From assembly GCF_000331305.1 (NCBI RefSeq), contig NZ_KB217478.1, positions 6,497,646-6,561,645 on the forward strand: DNA of 64,000 nt, written 5' to 3'. Position 1 is the stretch's first letter. Every line of letters begins with the position of its first letter. Below the pieces are notes generated by a model that saw only the letters and a list, made by a program, of their open reading frames with translations, had not been told where the DNA came from and ran no database searches. Origin of the DNA: Calothrix sp. PCC 7103. GTDB taxonomy: Bacteria; Cyanobacteriota; Cyanobacteriia; Cyanobacteriales; Nostocaceae. Positions 1 through 8,651 of this stretch are shown here, one piece after another. The translations under genes were made by a program, and so were the position numbers.

Positions 1-213
1 CTGAAGCCTTTCATGCACAGCAACTCCATCCATTCCAGGCATGGACACATCCAACAAAATGACATTTACCGATTCTGTCTGTAAAATTTGTAAACATTCT
101 TCTCCACAGGCTGCCGTCAGCGTTTCCCACCCTGCTAGGTCTTCCATACACGCTTGCACTAATTCTCGAAGGCGTTCTTCATCATCGACGACTAAAATTT
201 TTCTATTTGTCAT
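1..213 (-). CDS. Response regulator receiver protein, 3' part outside window
   Basis: The first 71 codons of a CheY-like receiver domain are present and the gene runs off the left edge. The ATG lies at 211-213. The N-terminus shows the acidic pair (VVDDEE, residues 8-13) and the phospho-acceptor region ILLDVSMPGMDG, so the family call is secure, but any output domain is unseen. It follows the kinase gene ending at 228 by 14 bases on the same strand and is probably the last visible gene of the signalling operon. It may be a phosphotransfer target of the kinases upstream; that partnership is inferred from position only. Confidence 0.85.
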   Translation of the reverse strand, partial: MTNRKILVVDDEERLRELVQACMEDLAGWETLTAACGEECLQILQTESVNVILLDVSMPGMDGVAVHERLQ

Positions 214-227
214 AGATTATTTTTATT

Positions 228-2699
228 TTATATTGGAACAGGTAAGGTGAACAAAAATTTACTGCCAGTGCCCAAGGTACTTTCTGCCCAAATCTTACCA
301 CCATGCCGTTCAATAATACTGCGACAGATGGGCAACCCTAATCCAGTTCCTCCTTTTGAGCGCGCATCACTAGCATCGACCTGTTGAAATCGCCCAAAGA
401 TTGTTTCTAATTTGTCATCGGGAATACCTCGTCCAGTATCGCTGACGTGGAATAACACGTGATCTATTTGTTGTTCGGCGCCTAAATGAATGACTGAATC
501 GGTATCGGAGAACTTAATCGCATTGCTTAACAAGTTGGTCAGGGTTTGGACGATTGTATCACCTGCTGCCCAAACACTTGCCTGAGTTGGCGCAATCACA
601 AGCGTAATATTTTGCCCACTTGCGAGCGCTTGTACTCCGTCTACCGCTTGCTGCATTAACTCATAAGCTTGGCAAACCGTCTTTTCTAAAACTGTACGCC
701 CTGATTCTAACCGTTCTAAATCTAAAATATCGTTAACTAAGTTAACCAGGCGATTGGTATCAATCGAGGCAATCTCAATCATCCGTTGAGCTTTCTCTGG
801 CTTATTGGCATAAATTCCTGTTTTGACTAATCCTAGCGACATTTGAATTGCCATCAGTGGTGTTCGTAATTCATGGCTAACAATGCTAATAAACTCATTC
901 TTGATTTCTTCGACTCGTTGCCGCTCAGTTATATCTTCGGCAATGCCAGCCGTGCGAATGATTTCTCCAACTTCATTTTTGATCGGAAACGCCCGATCAC
1001 GAATCCAACGAATCGAACCATTGGGATGTATCACCCGATACTCATGATCAAAATAGCCCTGCGGCGCCTTCTCCCGCAACGTTTGCTCCACACGCGGGCG
1101 ATCCTCCGGATGAATCGCATTGAGCCACTCGCCAAAATTTTGATACAGCGACTCACACCTCTGTCCCCACAGCGTTTCATAGGCAGGGCTAACATAGAGA
1201 ATTTGCTGATTGGCGATATCTGCGACCCAAAATACATCTTGAATATTTTCGGCAAGCTGGCGAAACTTTTCTTCACTCTGGCTCAAGCGTTCGTTAACAG
1301 AGGTTAGTTCGGCTGTACGCTCTGAGACTCGCTGCTCTAATTCGGTATTGAATTGCTGTAACGCCAGTTCAGTTTGTTTGCGGTGGGTCACATCAACAGA
1401 AAAAATGATAATACCACCAATTTCACCGTTAGTAGTATACCAAGGGCGAATCTCCCAGGAAACCCATTGTGGGGTTCCATCTGCCCGCACCAACAAATCG
1501 TCATCACATTTCTCAACTGCTCCTGCCAAATATTGTTGATGAATTTGTCGCCAACGTTCTGGAATTTCGGAAAAAATGTCATAATGTGACCGACCCACCA
1601 AAGATTCGACCGAATCGAGGTGATACTCATCGACCCAGCGTTGGCTTGCCATTACATACCGCATCGAGCGGTCAAACATCGCAATGCCAGCAGGTGCAGA
1701 TCGAACAAATAACTCCAGGATGGATTGCTGCTCTTTCAATACAGCTTCGGCAATTTTACGCTCATGGAGTTCAGCCTGTGCCTGTTGGAGTAGAGCAGAT
1801 TGTTGAAGGGCAATACTAACCTGAGCAGCGATTTGGCGCAAAAGTTCAATTTCTGAATCCTGCCACTGTCGAGGAGCTACACAGTGATGAGCAATCAATA
1901 ACCCCCATAGTGAGTCGTGCTGGATAATTGGTACTACTAAATTGGCTCTAACCTGGAAATTAGATAGGAGTTCAAGATGACACTTGCTAATCCCAGCCGT
2001 ATAAATATCTGATTTTGCGGTGACTAATCCCTGCCTAAAGGGTTCAATGTAATGTTTACCAAAACAAGGGTCATAAATTTCTGTTGATAATATTGCAGTC
2101 CAATCGGCTCCACAGGACTCAACAACAACAGTCCCCTTCCAGTCTGGCGAAAATTGAAAAATAATCACGCGATTAGTGTTTAAGAGTTTCCGCACTCCAT
2201 CCACGGTTGTCTGCAAAATTTTATCCACATCCAGCGAGCGATGAATCTGCTGCGTGATTTGGGTAACTAACTGCTCTCGCTCAATGCGTCGATGCAGTTC
2301 AGTACGTAACTGTACTTTTTCTATAACCTCATGGATTGCCCTAAGTAAGCCTTTAGGCGTAATCTCTCCTTTTACCAAGTAATCTTGGGCGCCTGCTTTC
2401 ATTGTCTGTACTGCTATGCTCTCGCTGCCCTGCCCTGTCACAACAATAACGGGTACGTACAATTGCTGTGTTTGCTGTTGCAGTGAGGACAAAAACTCTA
2501 CCCCATCCAGGTCGGGTAATCGATAATCAAGCAGTATCGCATCGGGTTGGTGTTGCTGGTAGAGTTTTAAGCCTTCTTGCCCTAGCTTTGCTTCCACAAA
2601 AGTATATACATAATCTTGGTCACGCTGCAAATATCGCCGATATAGCTCGCGATCTTCAGGACAATCATCGACAATTAAAATAGTACGCTGCTGAACCAT
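228..2699 (-). CDS. Hybrid sensor histidine kinase, REC-GAF-PAS-PAS-HisKA-HATPase
   Basis: Cytoplasmic sensor kinase with no membrane segment. An N-terminal receiver (residues about 6-125, acceptor Asp58 in LLDYRLPD) is followed by a GAF domain (about 145-300, heading a phytochrome-like LVTQITQQIHRSLDVDKIL start), two PAS domains (about 330-440 and 480-600) and a transmitter. The phospho-accepting His609 sits in SHELRTPL. ATP-binding N, G1 and G2 boxes are NLLSNAIKF, DTGRGIP and GGTGLGLP. The ATG at 2699 overlaps the stop of the preceding kinase gene (TGATG), indicating translational coupling; a GTG one codon earlier is possible. The last about 350 codons are nearly identical to the preceding gene. 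Signal unknown. Confidence 0.93.
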   Translation of the reverse strand: MVQQRTILIVDDCPEDRELYRRYLQRDQDYVYTFVEAKLGQEGLKLYQQHQPDAILLDYRLPDLDGVEFLSSLQQQTQQLYVPVIVVTGQGSESIAVQTMKAGAQDYLVKGEITPKGLLRAIHEVIEKVQLRTELHRRIEREQLVTQITQQIHRSLDVDKILQTTVDGVRKLLNTNRVIIFQFSPDWKGTVVVESCGADWTAILSTEIYDPCFGKHYIEPFRQGLVTAKSDIYTAGISKCHLELLSNFQVRANLVVPIIQHDSLWGLLIAHHCVAPRQWQDSEIELLRQIAAQVSIALQQSALLQQAQAELHERKIAEAVLKEQQSILELFVRSAPAGIAMFDRSMRYVMASQRWVDEYHLDSVESLVGRSHYDIFSEIPERWRQIHQQYLAGAVEKCDDDLLVRADGTPQWVSWEIRPWYTTNGEIGGIIIFSVDVTHRKQTELALQQFNTELEQRVSERTAELTSVNERLSQSEEKFRQLAENIQDVFWVADIANQQILYVSPAYETLWGQRCESLYQNFGEWLNAIHPEDRPRVEQTLREKAPQGYFDHEYRVIHPNGSIRWIRDRAFPIKNEVGEIIRTAGIAEDITERQRVEEIKNEFISIVSHELRTPLMAIQMSLGLVKTGIYANKPEKAQRMIEIASIDTNRLVNLVNDILDLERLESGRTVLEKTVCQAYELMQQAVDGVQALASGQNITLVIAPTQASVWAAGDTIVQTLTNLLSNAIKFSDTDSVIHLGAEQQIDHVLFHVSDTGRGIPDDKLETIFGRFQQVDASDARSKGGTGLGLPICRSIIERHGGKIWAESTLGTGSKFLFTLPVPI
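233..1286. repeat. Direct repeat copy A (kinase 3' region, about 1.05 kb)
   Basis: This stretch matches 2719-3772 at a constant offset of 2486 bases with no indel that I could see. Bases from about 421 to 989 look identical to 2907-3475; the edges carry scattered substitutions. It encodes the last PAS domain, HisKA and HATPase of the downstream kinase. Confidence 0.9.
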
Positions 2700-5041
2700 C
2701 ACACAATATTATTTTCCATTGGAACAGGTAAGGTGAACAAAAATTTACTGCCGGTGCCCAAGATACTTTCCGCCCAAATCTTACCACCCTGTCTCTCAAC
2801 AATACTGCGACAGATGGGCAACCCTAACCCAGTTCCTCCTTTTGAGCGCGCATCACTAGCATCGACCTGTTGAAATCGCCCAAAGATTATTTCTAACTTG
2901 TCAGCGGGAATACCTCGTCCAGTATCGCTGACGTGGAATAACACGTGATCTATTTGTTGTTCGGCGCCTAAATGAATGACTGAATCGGTATCGGAGAACT
3001 TAATCGCATTGCTTAACAAGTTGGTCAGGGTTTGGACGATTGTATCACCTGCTGCCCAAACACTTGCCTGAGTTGGCGCAATCACAAGCGTAATATTTTG
3101 CCCACTTGCGAGCGCTTGTACTCCGTCTACCGCTTGCTGCATTAACTCATAAGCTTGGCAAACCGTCTTTTCTAAAACTGTACGCCCTGATTCTAACCGT
3201 TCTAAATCTAAAATATCGTTAACTAAGTTAACCAGGCGATTGGTATCAATCGAGGCAATCTCAATCATCCGTTGAGCTTTCTCTGGCTTATTGGCATAAA
3301 TTCCTGTTTTGACTAATCCTAGCGACATTTGAATTGCCATCAGTGGTGTTCGTAATTCATGGCTAACAATGCTAATAAACTCATTCTTGATTTCTTCGAC
3401 TCGTTGCCGCTCAGTTATATCTTCGGCAATGCCAGCCGTGCGAATGATTTCTCCAACTTCATTTTTGATCGGAAATGCCCGATCACGAATCCAACGAATC
3501 GAACCATTGGGATGTATCACCCGATACTCATGATCAAAATAGCCCTGCGGCGCCTTCTCCCGCAGCGTTTGCTCAACACGTGGGCGATCATCAGTATGAA
3601 TGGCATCGAGCCACTCACCAAAATTCTCATACAGCGACTCACGGCTCCGTCCCCACAGGGTTTCATAGGCTGGGCTAACATAGAGAATGTGCTGATTGAG
3701 GATATCCGCGATCCAAAATACATCTTGAATATTTTCGGCAAGCTGGCGAAACTTTTCTTCGCTATGGCTTAAAGCAGCTTCAGCGCGCTTACGTTCGTCG
3801 ATGTCAAAAAGGTTGCTGCGGCTCATGATAAAGTTTCCCCTAGCGTCCCGAATTGCGGTTGCATTTAGGTTGAACCACCGAGTTGAACCGTCTTTGGAGA
3901 CCATGTGAAACTCTAGATCGTTTATGTAACCCTGCTGCTTGAAGTTGGGAAAATTTTCGTAAAAAACCTGTTTGCTTTCAGGAGTAAGGAAATCAACAAA
4001 TTTCTGGTGCAAAATTTCAGCGCGGGTATACCCTAACCATTGTAGTTCTGTATCATTAATCCGAACAAATCTTCCATCTGCATCAAGTGAGTGATAACCA
4101 CATGGAGAATTATTGTAAATATCCTCAATTTCCTGTTTCGCCTGTTGTTGTTCAATTAACGCCACTTGCAAGTGATCATTAACGGTGGTAATTTCTGCGG
4201 TGCGCTCTGCAACTCGTTGTTCAAGTTCGAGTTTGGCTCGTACTTGTTCAATTTCAGCTTGCTTGCGAAGAGTGATGTCTCGTGTTACTACTAAAACTAG
4301 AGCTTCGGCTTGATCCGAGACTTGTAACGGCACCGCATGGGATTCTAACCAACGCCGAGTCCCTTTAAGTCCAATCATTTCAAACTCTAAGATGGCGGTT
4401 TTGCCTTGCGCTACTTGTTGTGTAAGGTCTAAAAACGCTTGCTGATACGGTGTTTCGATCAGCGGACAAACACATTTTCCAAGCACTGCTTCTAAACTAT
4501 CAGCTTCAATCATTGCAAGTCCGGCTGGATTCATGTTTTGCAGCATCCCATCAGCCGTCACTACCTTGACACATTCGGGTTCAGCTTCAAAAATCGCGCG
4601 AAATCGTTGCTCGCTCTGCTTTAAGGCACACTCTAAACGCTTGCGGTCATCGATCGCCATCACCGTTCCTAACATCCGTACCGCTTCCCCAACTTCGTTA
4701 TAAAACGCTTGCCCTCGCCCTTCGATCCAATGAATGCTACCATCTGCCCAAATTACCCGAAATTCGTGCTGATAAGGGATGCGAGCGCGCAATGAATGGG
4801 CAACTACGACCCTCAACCCCTCTTGATCATCGGGATGCAGGCAAGCATCAAAAGTTTCATACCTGCCATCAAACGAGCCAGGAGGTAAACCAAACAACTG
4901 CTCATGTTCTGGAGACCAGTTAATTTCCCCCGTTACCAGGTTCCAATCCCACATTCCCATCTGAGCCGCATTTAAGGCAATTCTTAAACGCTCCGCATCG
5001 TCTTTAACAAATTGTTGATTTAGTTGTTCAATCCTTTTCAT
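2699..5041 (-). CDS. Multi-PAS sensor histidine kinase
   Basis: 780-residue soluble kinase with four PAS/PAC units (about 18-130, 140-262, 300-415 and 425-540). The first ends in the PAC-like segment HEFRVIWADGSIHWIEGRG. A coiled linker lies near 265-300, followed by HisKA with His561 in SHELRTPL and a HATPase domain (about 660-775; NLLSNAIKF, DTGRGIP, GGTGLGLP). Unlike its downstream neighbour it has no receiver or GAF domain. It starts 20 bases after the REC/winged-helix/HPt regulator gene and overlaps the next kinase gene, so all are likely co-transcribed. The two kinases differ in sensor modules but share the transmitter, suggesting one output fed by two inputs (inference). Confidence 0.93.
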   Translation of the reverse strand: MKRIEQLNQQFVKDDAERLRIALNAAQMGMWDWNLVTGEINWSPEHEQLFGLPPGSFDGRYETFDACLHPDDQEGLRVVVAHSLRARIPYQHEFRVIWADGSIHWIEGRGQAFYNEVGEAVRMLGTVMAIDDRKRLECALKQSEQRFRAIFEAEPECVKVVTADGMLQNMNPAGLAMIEADSLEAVLGKCVCPLIETPYQQAFLDLTQQVAQGKTAILEFEMIGLKGTRRWLESHAVPLQVSDQAEALVLVVTRDITLRKQAEIEQVRAKLELEQRVAERTAEITTVNDHLQVALIEQQQAKQEIEDIYNNSPCGYHSLDADGRFVRINDTELQWLGYTRAEILHQKFVDFLTPESKQVFYENFPNFKQQGYINDLEFHMVSKDGSTRWFNLNATAIRDARGNFIMSRSNLFDIDERKRAEAALSHSEEKFRQLAENIQDVFWIADILNQHILYVSPAYETLWGRSRESLYENFGEWLDAIHTDDRPRVEQTLREKAPQGYFDHEYRVIHPNGSIRWIRDRAFPIKNEVGEIIRTAGIAEDITERQRVEEIKNEFISIVSHELRTPLMAIQMSLGLVKTGIYANKPEKAQRMIEIASIDTNRLVNLVNDILDLERLESGRTVLEKTVCQAYELMQQAVDGVQALASGQNITLVIAPTQASVWAAGDTIVQTLTNLLSNAIKFSDTDSVIHLGAEQQIDHVLFHVSDTGRGIPADKLEIIFGRFQQVDASDARSKGGTGLGLPICRSIVERQGGKIWAESILGTGSKFLFTLPVPMENNIV
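2719..3772. repeat. Direct repeat copy B (kinase 3' region, about 1.05 kb)
   Basis: Partner of 233-1286. The match ends close to the start of the last PAS domain, where the two kinases diverge into unrelated sensor modules. Confidence 0.9.
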
Positions 5042-5061
5042 CGCTCGATTCCCCCTTTCTG

Positions 5062-6897
5062 CTAGTCCGTAGCTCCGATACTTTGATGTAGGCTTCGTTC
5101 AATTCGGCTGAGAATTCGAGTCACGAGTTCAGGTCCCAAAACAGGTTTTGTGATAAAATCATCGGCGCCAGCGGCGAACGCACCAACAAGCGAGTCGGCA
5201 TCCGTATGAGCCGTTACAACAAGGATAGGTAAATTACCCCATTGGGAATCTTGCCGCACGACCTGACATAGCTCTAATCCGCTAACATTAGGCATTTCCA
5301 AGTCTAGCAAAAGTAGGTTAGGCAATGTTGAGACTAAAACCTCCCAAAAGTTTTGGGGTTCGCTGAGGGTAATAACTTCTAATCCCCAAGGAGTCAGTAT
5401 ACTTGACAAAAGAGTTAATGCCGCTGGATCATCGTCAACAATTAAGACTTTGGCTCTTGATGTTTTATAAGGGGATAAAACTTGAGTGATCGTGCGAAAT
5501 ATTTGCTCAGTAGTTGCAGGTTTATGCAAAAATTGTCGTGCCCCTAACCGAGAGACTGCTAATCGATCTGTGAGACTATCTCTGACTGTAAAGATAATTA
5601 CCGGGAGATTTGGCGTTTGCCCTTTGATTTCTTGTAGCAGCGTTAATCCATCTAACTCTGCATCAGGAAAACTCAAATCCAGCAGAACCAGATCAGGAGT
5701 AGTTTGTTTGAGGCGAGAGCGAGCATTGGTGAGATTAGATACAACCTTCAACCGTACCCCCCAAGCTTCGGATTCTGCCTTTAATTGCTCGGTCAATGCC
5801 ACATCGTCATCGATCACTAGCACTTTATAGGCTGGGGTGGTAGAAATTGGTGAAGCGGTCTGAGTAACAGGTGCTTTTGCTAACGCTTGCTGTAACGCTG
5901 TAACAAGTTCACAGTAGCGCTCAATTTCAAAAAGCGTAAAAGGAGAGTCGCTCATCAGTAAATGCTCCAACGATCTCGCCAGCTTTGACCCATCTGGATA
6001 CCCAAAGGTCGCTAAAGACCCTGCTAACTTATGCGCTTCTTGCTTTGCCGCTTGCAACTCTTTTGTTTGTCCTGCCAACAGGACGTTCTTTGCTTGTTCC
6101 AATACGGCGACTTGTTCATTCAAAGTATCGCGAAATCGTTCTAAAACTCGGTTAATCGCGGACTGCGTTTTGCTAACTTGATTATTCTCTAGAGAGTTCG
6201 AGTCGGGAGCAGGCTTCAATCGGTAGCCCATGCCATAAATAGTTTCAAGCAAGTCTTCAACTAACCCGCTTGCTTTCAGTTTCTTTCGTAAATCTTTAAT
6301 ATGAGTAATAATAGCGCGATCAGTAGGCGCCTTATCAAAACCCCATAGCTTGTCTAAAATGGCACTGCGGCTAAAAATACGATTAGGGTTTCGCAAAAAC
6401 AATTCCAGCAAATTATATTCGGTTGCGGTCAGAGCAACGATAAGGTCATCCACTGTTACCCGGCCGGAATCTGGATCTAAACAAAGCTTACCCCACGTCA
6501 AAGTCGTTGGATTTAAAGCACCCTTGGCAGCTATCGCACCACTGCGTCGCAGTAAGGTTCGCATCTTGGCTAACAGTACGGATGGAGCAAAAGGTTTACT
6601 TATGTAATCATCGGCACCAGCATTAAAAAGAGCTACCACATTTTCATCGTCATGATTGGCGATCATGAGCAAGATCGGTTTTAAGTAGCCTTGCGAGCGC
6701 AACTTCCCACACAGACTCATTCCATTTAAGGAAGGCAGATGCACATCCAGCACAATCAAGTCATACTCCACGTTTGTTGCTAGGTTTAATCCGGCTTGCC
6801 CATCTAAAGCCTTGTCGAGCATGTAGCGATTCGCCGACAACACCTTAGTCAGTGTGGCACTCAGCAATCCATCATCTGAGACTAATAAAATTTTCAT
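5062..6897 (-). CDS. OmpR-type multi-receiver response regulator (REC-wHTH-HPt-REC-REC)
   Basis: 611 residues holding five modules. Receiver 1 (1-118, Asp51 in VLDVHLPS) is followed by an OmpR/PhoB winged helix (about 140-230; ALTATEYNLLELFLRNP and TIYGMGYRL). An HPt domain follows (about 250-340, phosphotransfer His289 in AHKLAGS). Receiver 2 (about 358-475, Asp407 in LLDLSF) and receiver 3 (about 482-600, Asp532 in LLDLEMP) complete it. It therefore carries every step of a His-Asp relay except the kinase, and the two kinases encoded directly downstream could supply that. It is likely a DNA-binding transcription factor. It lies 21 bases after the MFS gene and 20 before the first kinase. Confidence 0.93.
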   Translation of the reverse strand: MKILLVSDDGLLSATLTKVLSANRYMLDKALDGQAGLNLATNVEYDLIVLDVHLPSLNGMSLCGKLRSQGYLKPILLMIANHDDENVVALFNAGADDYISKPFAPSVLLAKMRTLLRRSGAIAAKGALNPTTLTWGKLCLDPDSGRVTVDDLIVALTATEYNLLELFLRNPNRIFSRSAILDKLWGFDKAPTDRAIITHIKDLRKKLKASGLVEDLLETIYGMGYRLKPAPDSNSLENNQVSKTQSAINRVLERFRDTLNEQVAVLEQAKNVLLAGQTKELQAAKQEAHKLAGSLATFGYPDGSKLARSLEHLLMSDSPFTLFEIERYCELVTALQQALAKAPVTQTASPISTTPAYKVLVIDDDVALTEQLKAESEAWGVRLKVVSNLTNARSRLKQTTPDLVLLDLSFPDAELDGLTLLQEIKGQTPNLPVIIFTVRDSLTDRLAVSRLGARQFLHKPATTEQIFRTITQVLSPYKTSRAKVLIVDDDPAALTLLSSILTPWGLEVITLSEPQNFWEVLVSTLPNLLLLDLEMPNVSGLELCQVVRQDSQWGNLPILVVTAHTDADSLVGAFAAGADDFITKPVLGPELVTRILSRIERSLHQSIGATD

Positions 6898-6918
6898 GGG
6901 TAGCGTTCTGGATGTGGT

Positions 6919-8076
6919 CTAACGTAATAATCGATGTAGAATTAACATTACAATTGCTAAAGGCAACAGTAACACAGGAATAATACCCAACCCAAACCGC
7001 GCGGCAAACCATCCCAGTGCAGTTGGAATACCAGCGGCGCCTAACGAAGCGACACTTGTAATAAACCCAATAGCTGCGGGTACTATTTGCGGTGATACTT
7101 TAGAAGGCATTAACCATATTATCATTGGGAAAATTGCAGCTAGAGATAAACCCATTAACGGTAAGCTAATTAATTGCTGGGGCAACAACCACCAAGCAAC
7201 TACGCTGATTACTAATAATATTAAAGATAAATCAAGCGTGCGAGTGGCGCCGAGATATTTTACTGCACGACCTGTTAGTAATCTTCCTATAGTCAACCCA
7301 AACCAATAAGCGCTAACACTGTAACCAGCAACAGTCACTGGTGTGTTTCTAACTTGACTTTGAACACTAAAAGCCCAGTTACCTATCGAAGCTTCTACAC
7401 CTACATATACAAATAGTAATAAACCTGCTATTAAGACTTTTGGTGTTTTTAAAGCTACAGTTAAATTTTGTCTACCGTTAGTATTTGATGCAGAGGCTTT
7501 TTTATTTAAAGGTTTATAGTTTTTTATTACAGCCCAAAGCATTCCAAGTATTGTAATACTTACTACACTGGCTATAACTAAATAAACTTGGCGCCAGTTT
7601 AAATTTAGTGCAAGTAAACTAGTTGCCACCGCAGGGCCAAGTAATGCTCCCACACCGTAAAAAGCATGGAGAATTCCCATTAAATCAGCGTTATCTTGCT
7701 GTGCTATATAAGTATTAATGCCAGCATCAATTATCCCAATTCCTAACCCAAGTAATGTACCAGCAGCAACCATTACTAACCAATATGATGAAAGTGCGTA
7801 AATAATTAGCGCGCTGGTAAGTATTGTAGATGCTAACAATAACATGCGCGCGAGTCCAATACGACTACTCAAGAGACTACTAGAAAAAGCAGCTATGACA
7901 TAACCTGTAACTTGACTGATAAAAAGTAACGTAATAGTAGCAGCACTTAAGTTGTACGTTGCTTGAATAGAAGGGATGAGTACTCCTAACCCTCCTTCTG
8001 TAATGCCAATTGCTATAAAAGCATAGAACGAAAGAGCAATACCTATCCAAGCTTGATTTTTGAGATGAGATGCCAT
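6919..8076 (-). CDS. MFS transporter
   Basis: 385-residue polytopic inner-membrane protein with about 12 hydrophobic segments. The N-half has the usual MFS pattern (LIPSIQATYNLSAATITLLF, then GLGIGIIDAGINTYIA), and a central hydrophilic loop near 195-205 separates the halves. It resembles fucose-permease/YbjJ-like MFS members. The substrate cannot be read from sequence. It is the first gene of a tightly spaced run with the regulator (21-base gap) and two kinases, so transport may be tied to that signalling unit or be controlled by it (inference). Confidence 0.85.
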   Translation of the reverse strand: MASHLKNQAWIGIALSFYAFIAIGITEGGLGVLIPSIQATYNLSAATITLLFISQVTGYVIAAFSSSLLSSRIGLARMLLLASTILTSALIIYALSSYWLVMVAAGTLLGLGIGIIDAGINTYIAQQDNADLMGILHAFYGVGALLGPAVATSLLALNLNWRQVYLVIASVVSITILGMLWAVIKNYKPLNKKASASNTNGRQNLTVALKTPKVLIAGLLLFVYVGVEASIGNWAFSVQSQVRNTPVTVAGYSVSAYWFGLTIGRLLTGRAVKYLGATRTLDLSLILLVISVVAWWLLPQQLISLPLMGLSLAAIFPMIIWLMPSKVSPQIVPAAIGFITSVASLGAAGIPTALGWFAARFGLGIIPVLLLPLAIVMLILHRLLR

Positions 8077-8160
8077 TACTAGCTGGGTTTATTTAACAGA
8101 TAAATATATTACCAACTAGATTCAGCAAAGCATCGACCCAAAGGTACAGAAACGTATTTA

Positions 8161-8400
8161 TCAATACGGGAGTAAAATTGTAAACTCTGTACCAACACCC
8201 AATTCAGATAAACAAACTAACTGTATATGATGCTTTTGTACTATTAAATGACTTATCGATAACCCTAAACCAGTTTCTTGAGCAACAGGTTTTGTTGTAA
8301 AGAATGGGTCAAAGATTTTGATTGTATCTCTGGTGTTTAAACCTTCATGAATTACTTCGGTTATTACGTAGCCAGAAATTGTCAAAGCAGATAACATCAT
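8161..8400 (-). pseudogene. Remnant of a histidine kinase ATPase domain
   Basis: The 79-codon frame ends with a recognisable kinase C-terminus: an IFDPFFTTKP box, a G2-like TGLGLSISH and a final GTEFTILLPY. No DHp domain, N box or complete G1 box precedes it. The first about 28 codons do not resemble the family. Compared with the intact kinase at 48041-49411 the segment between the F and G boxes is altered (VAQETGLGL). I read it as a decayed 3' fragment and expect no kinase activity. Confidence 0.7.
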
Positions 8401-8651
8401 TTAACCTCAACACTTTAAACTTAGTCACTTAGTTATATTTCCCAAAGCTGAGGTCAGATTTAACTTTGTATCAAAAAATTTATTAACTCATATTTTGTAC
8501 TCAAATCTTTCAACTGTTACATCCTATTGATAACCTTAAAAATAGCTTAATTTTTGCCGTATGAGTTGATTCTAGTCAAAAATACTGATAAATATACTCT
8601 TAATAACAACTTTAATAATAATCATTTTTAATTATTGGGGGTATAAGCGCT

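Noticed and set aside
873-1307. A 144-codon plus-strand frame, with a parallel one at 3359-3772.
   Set aside because: Both are shadows of the duplicated kinase segment; the similarity between them only reflects the direct repeat.
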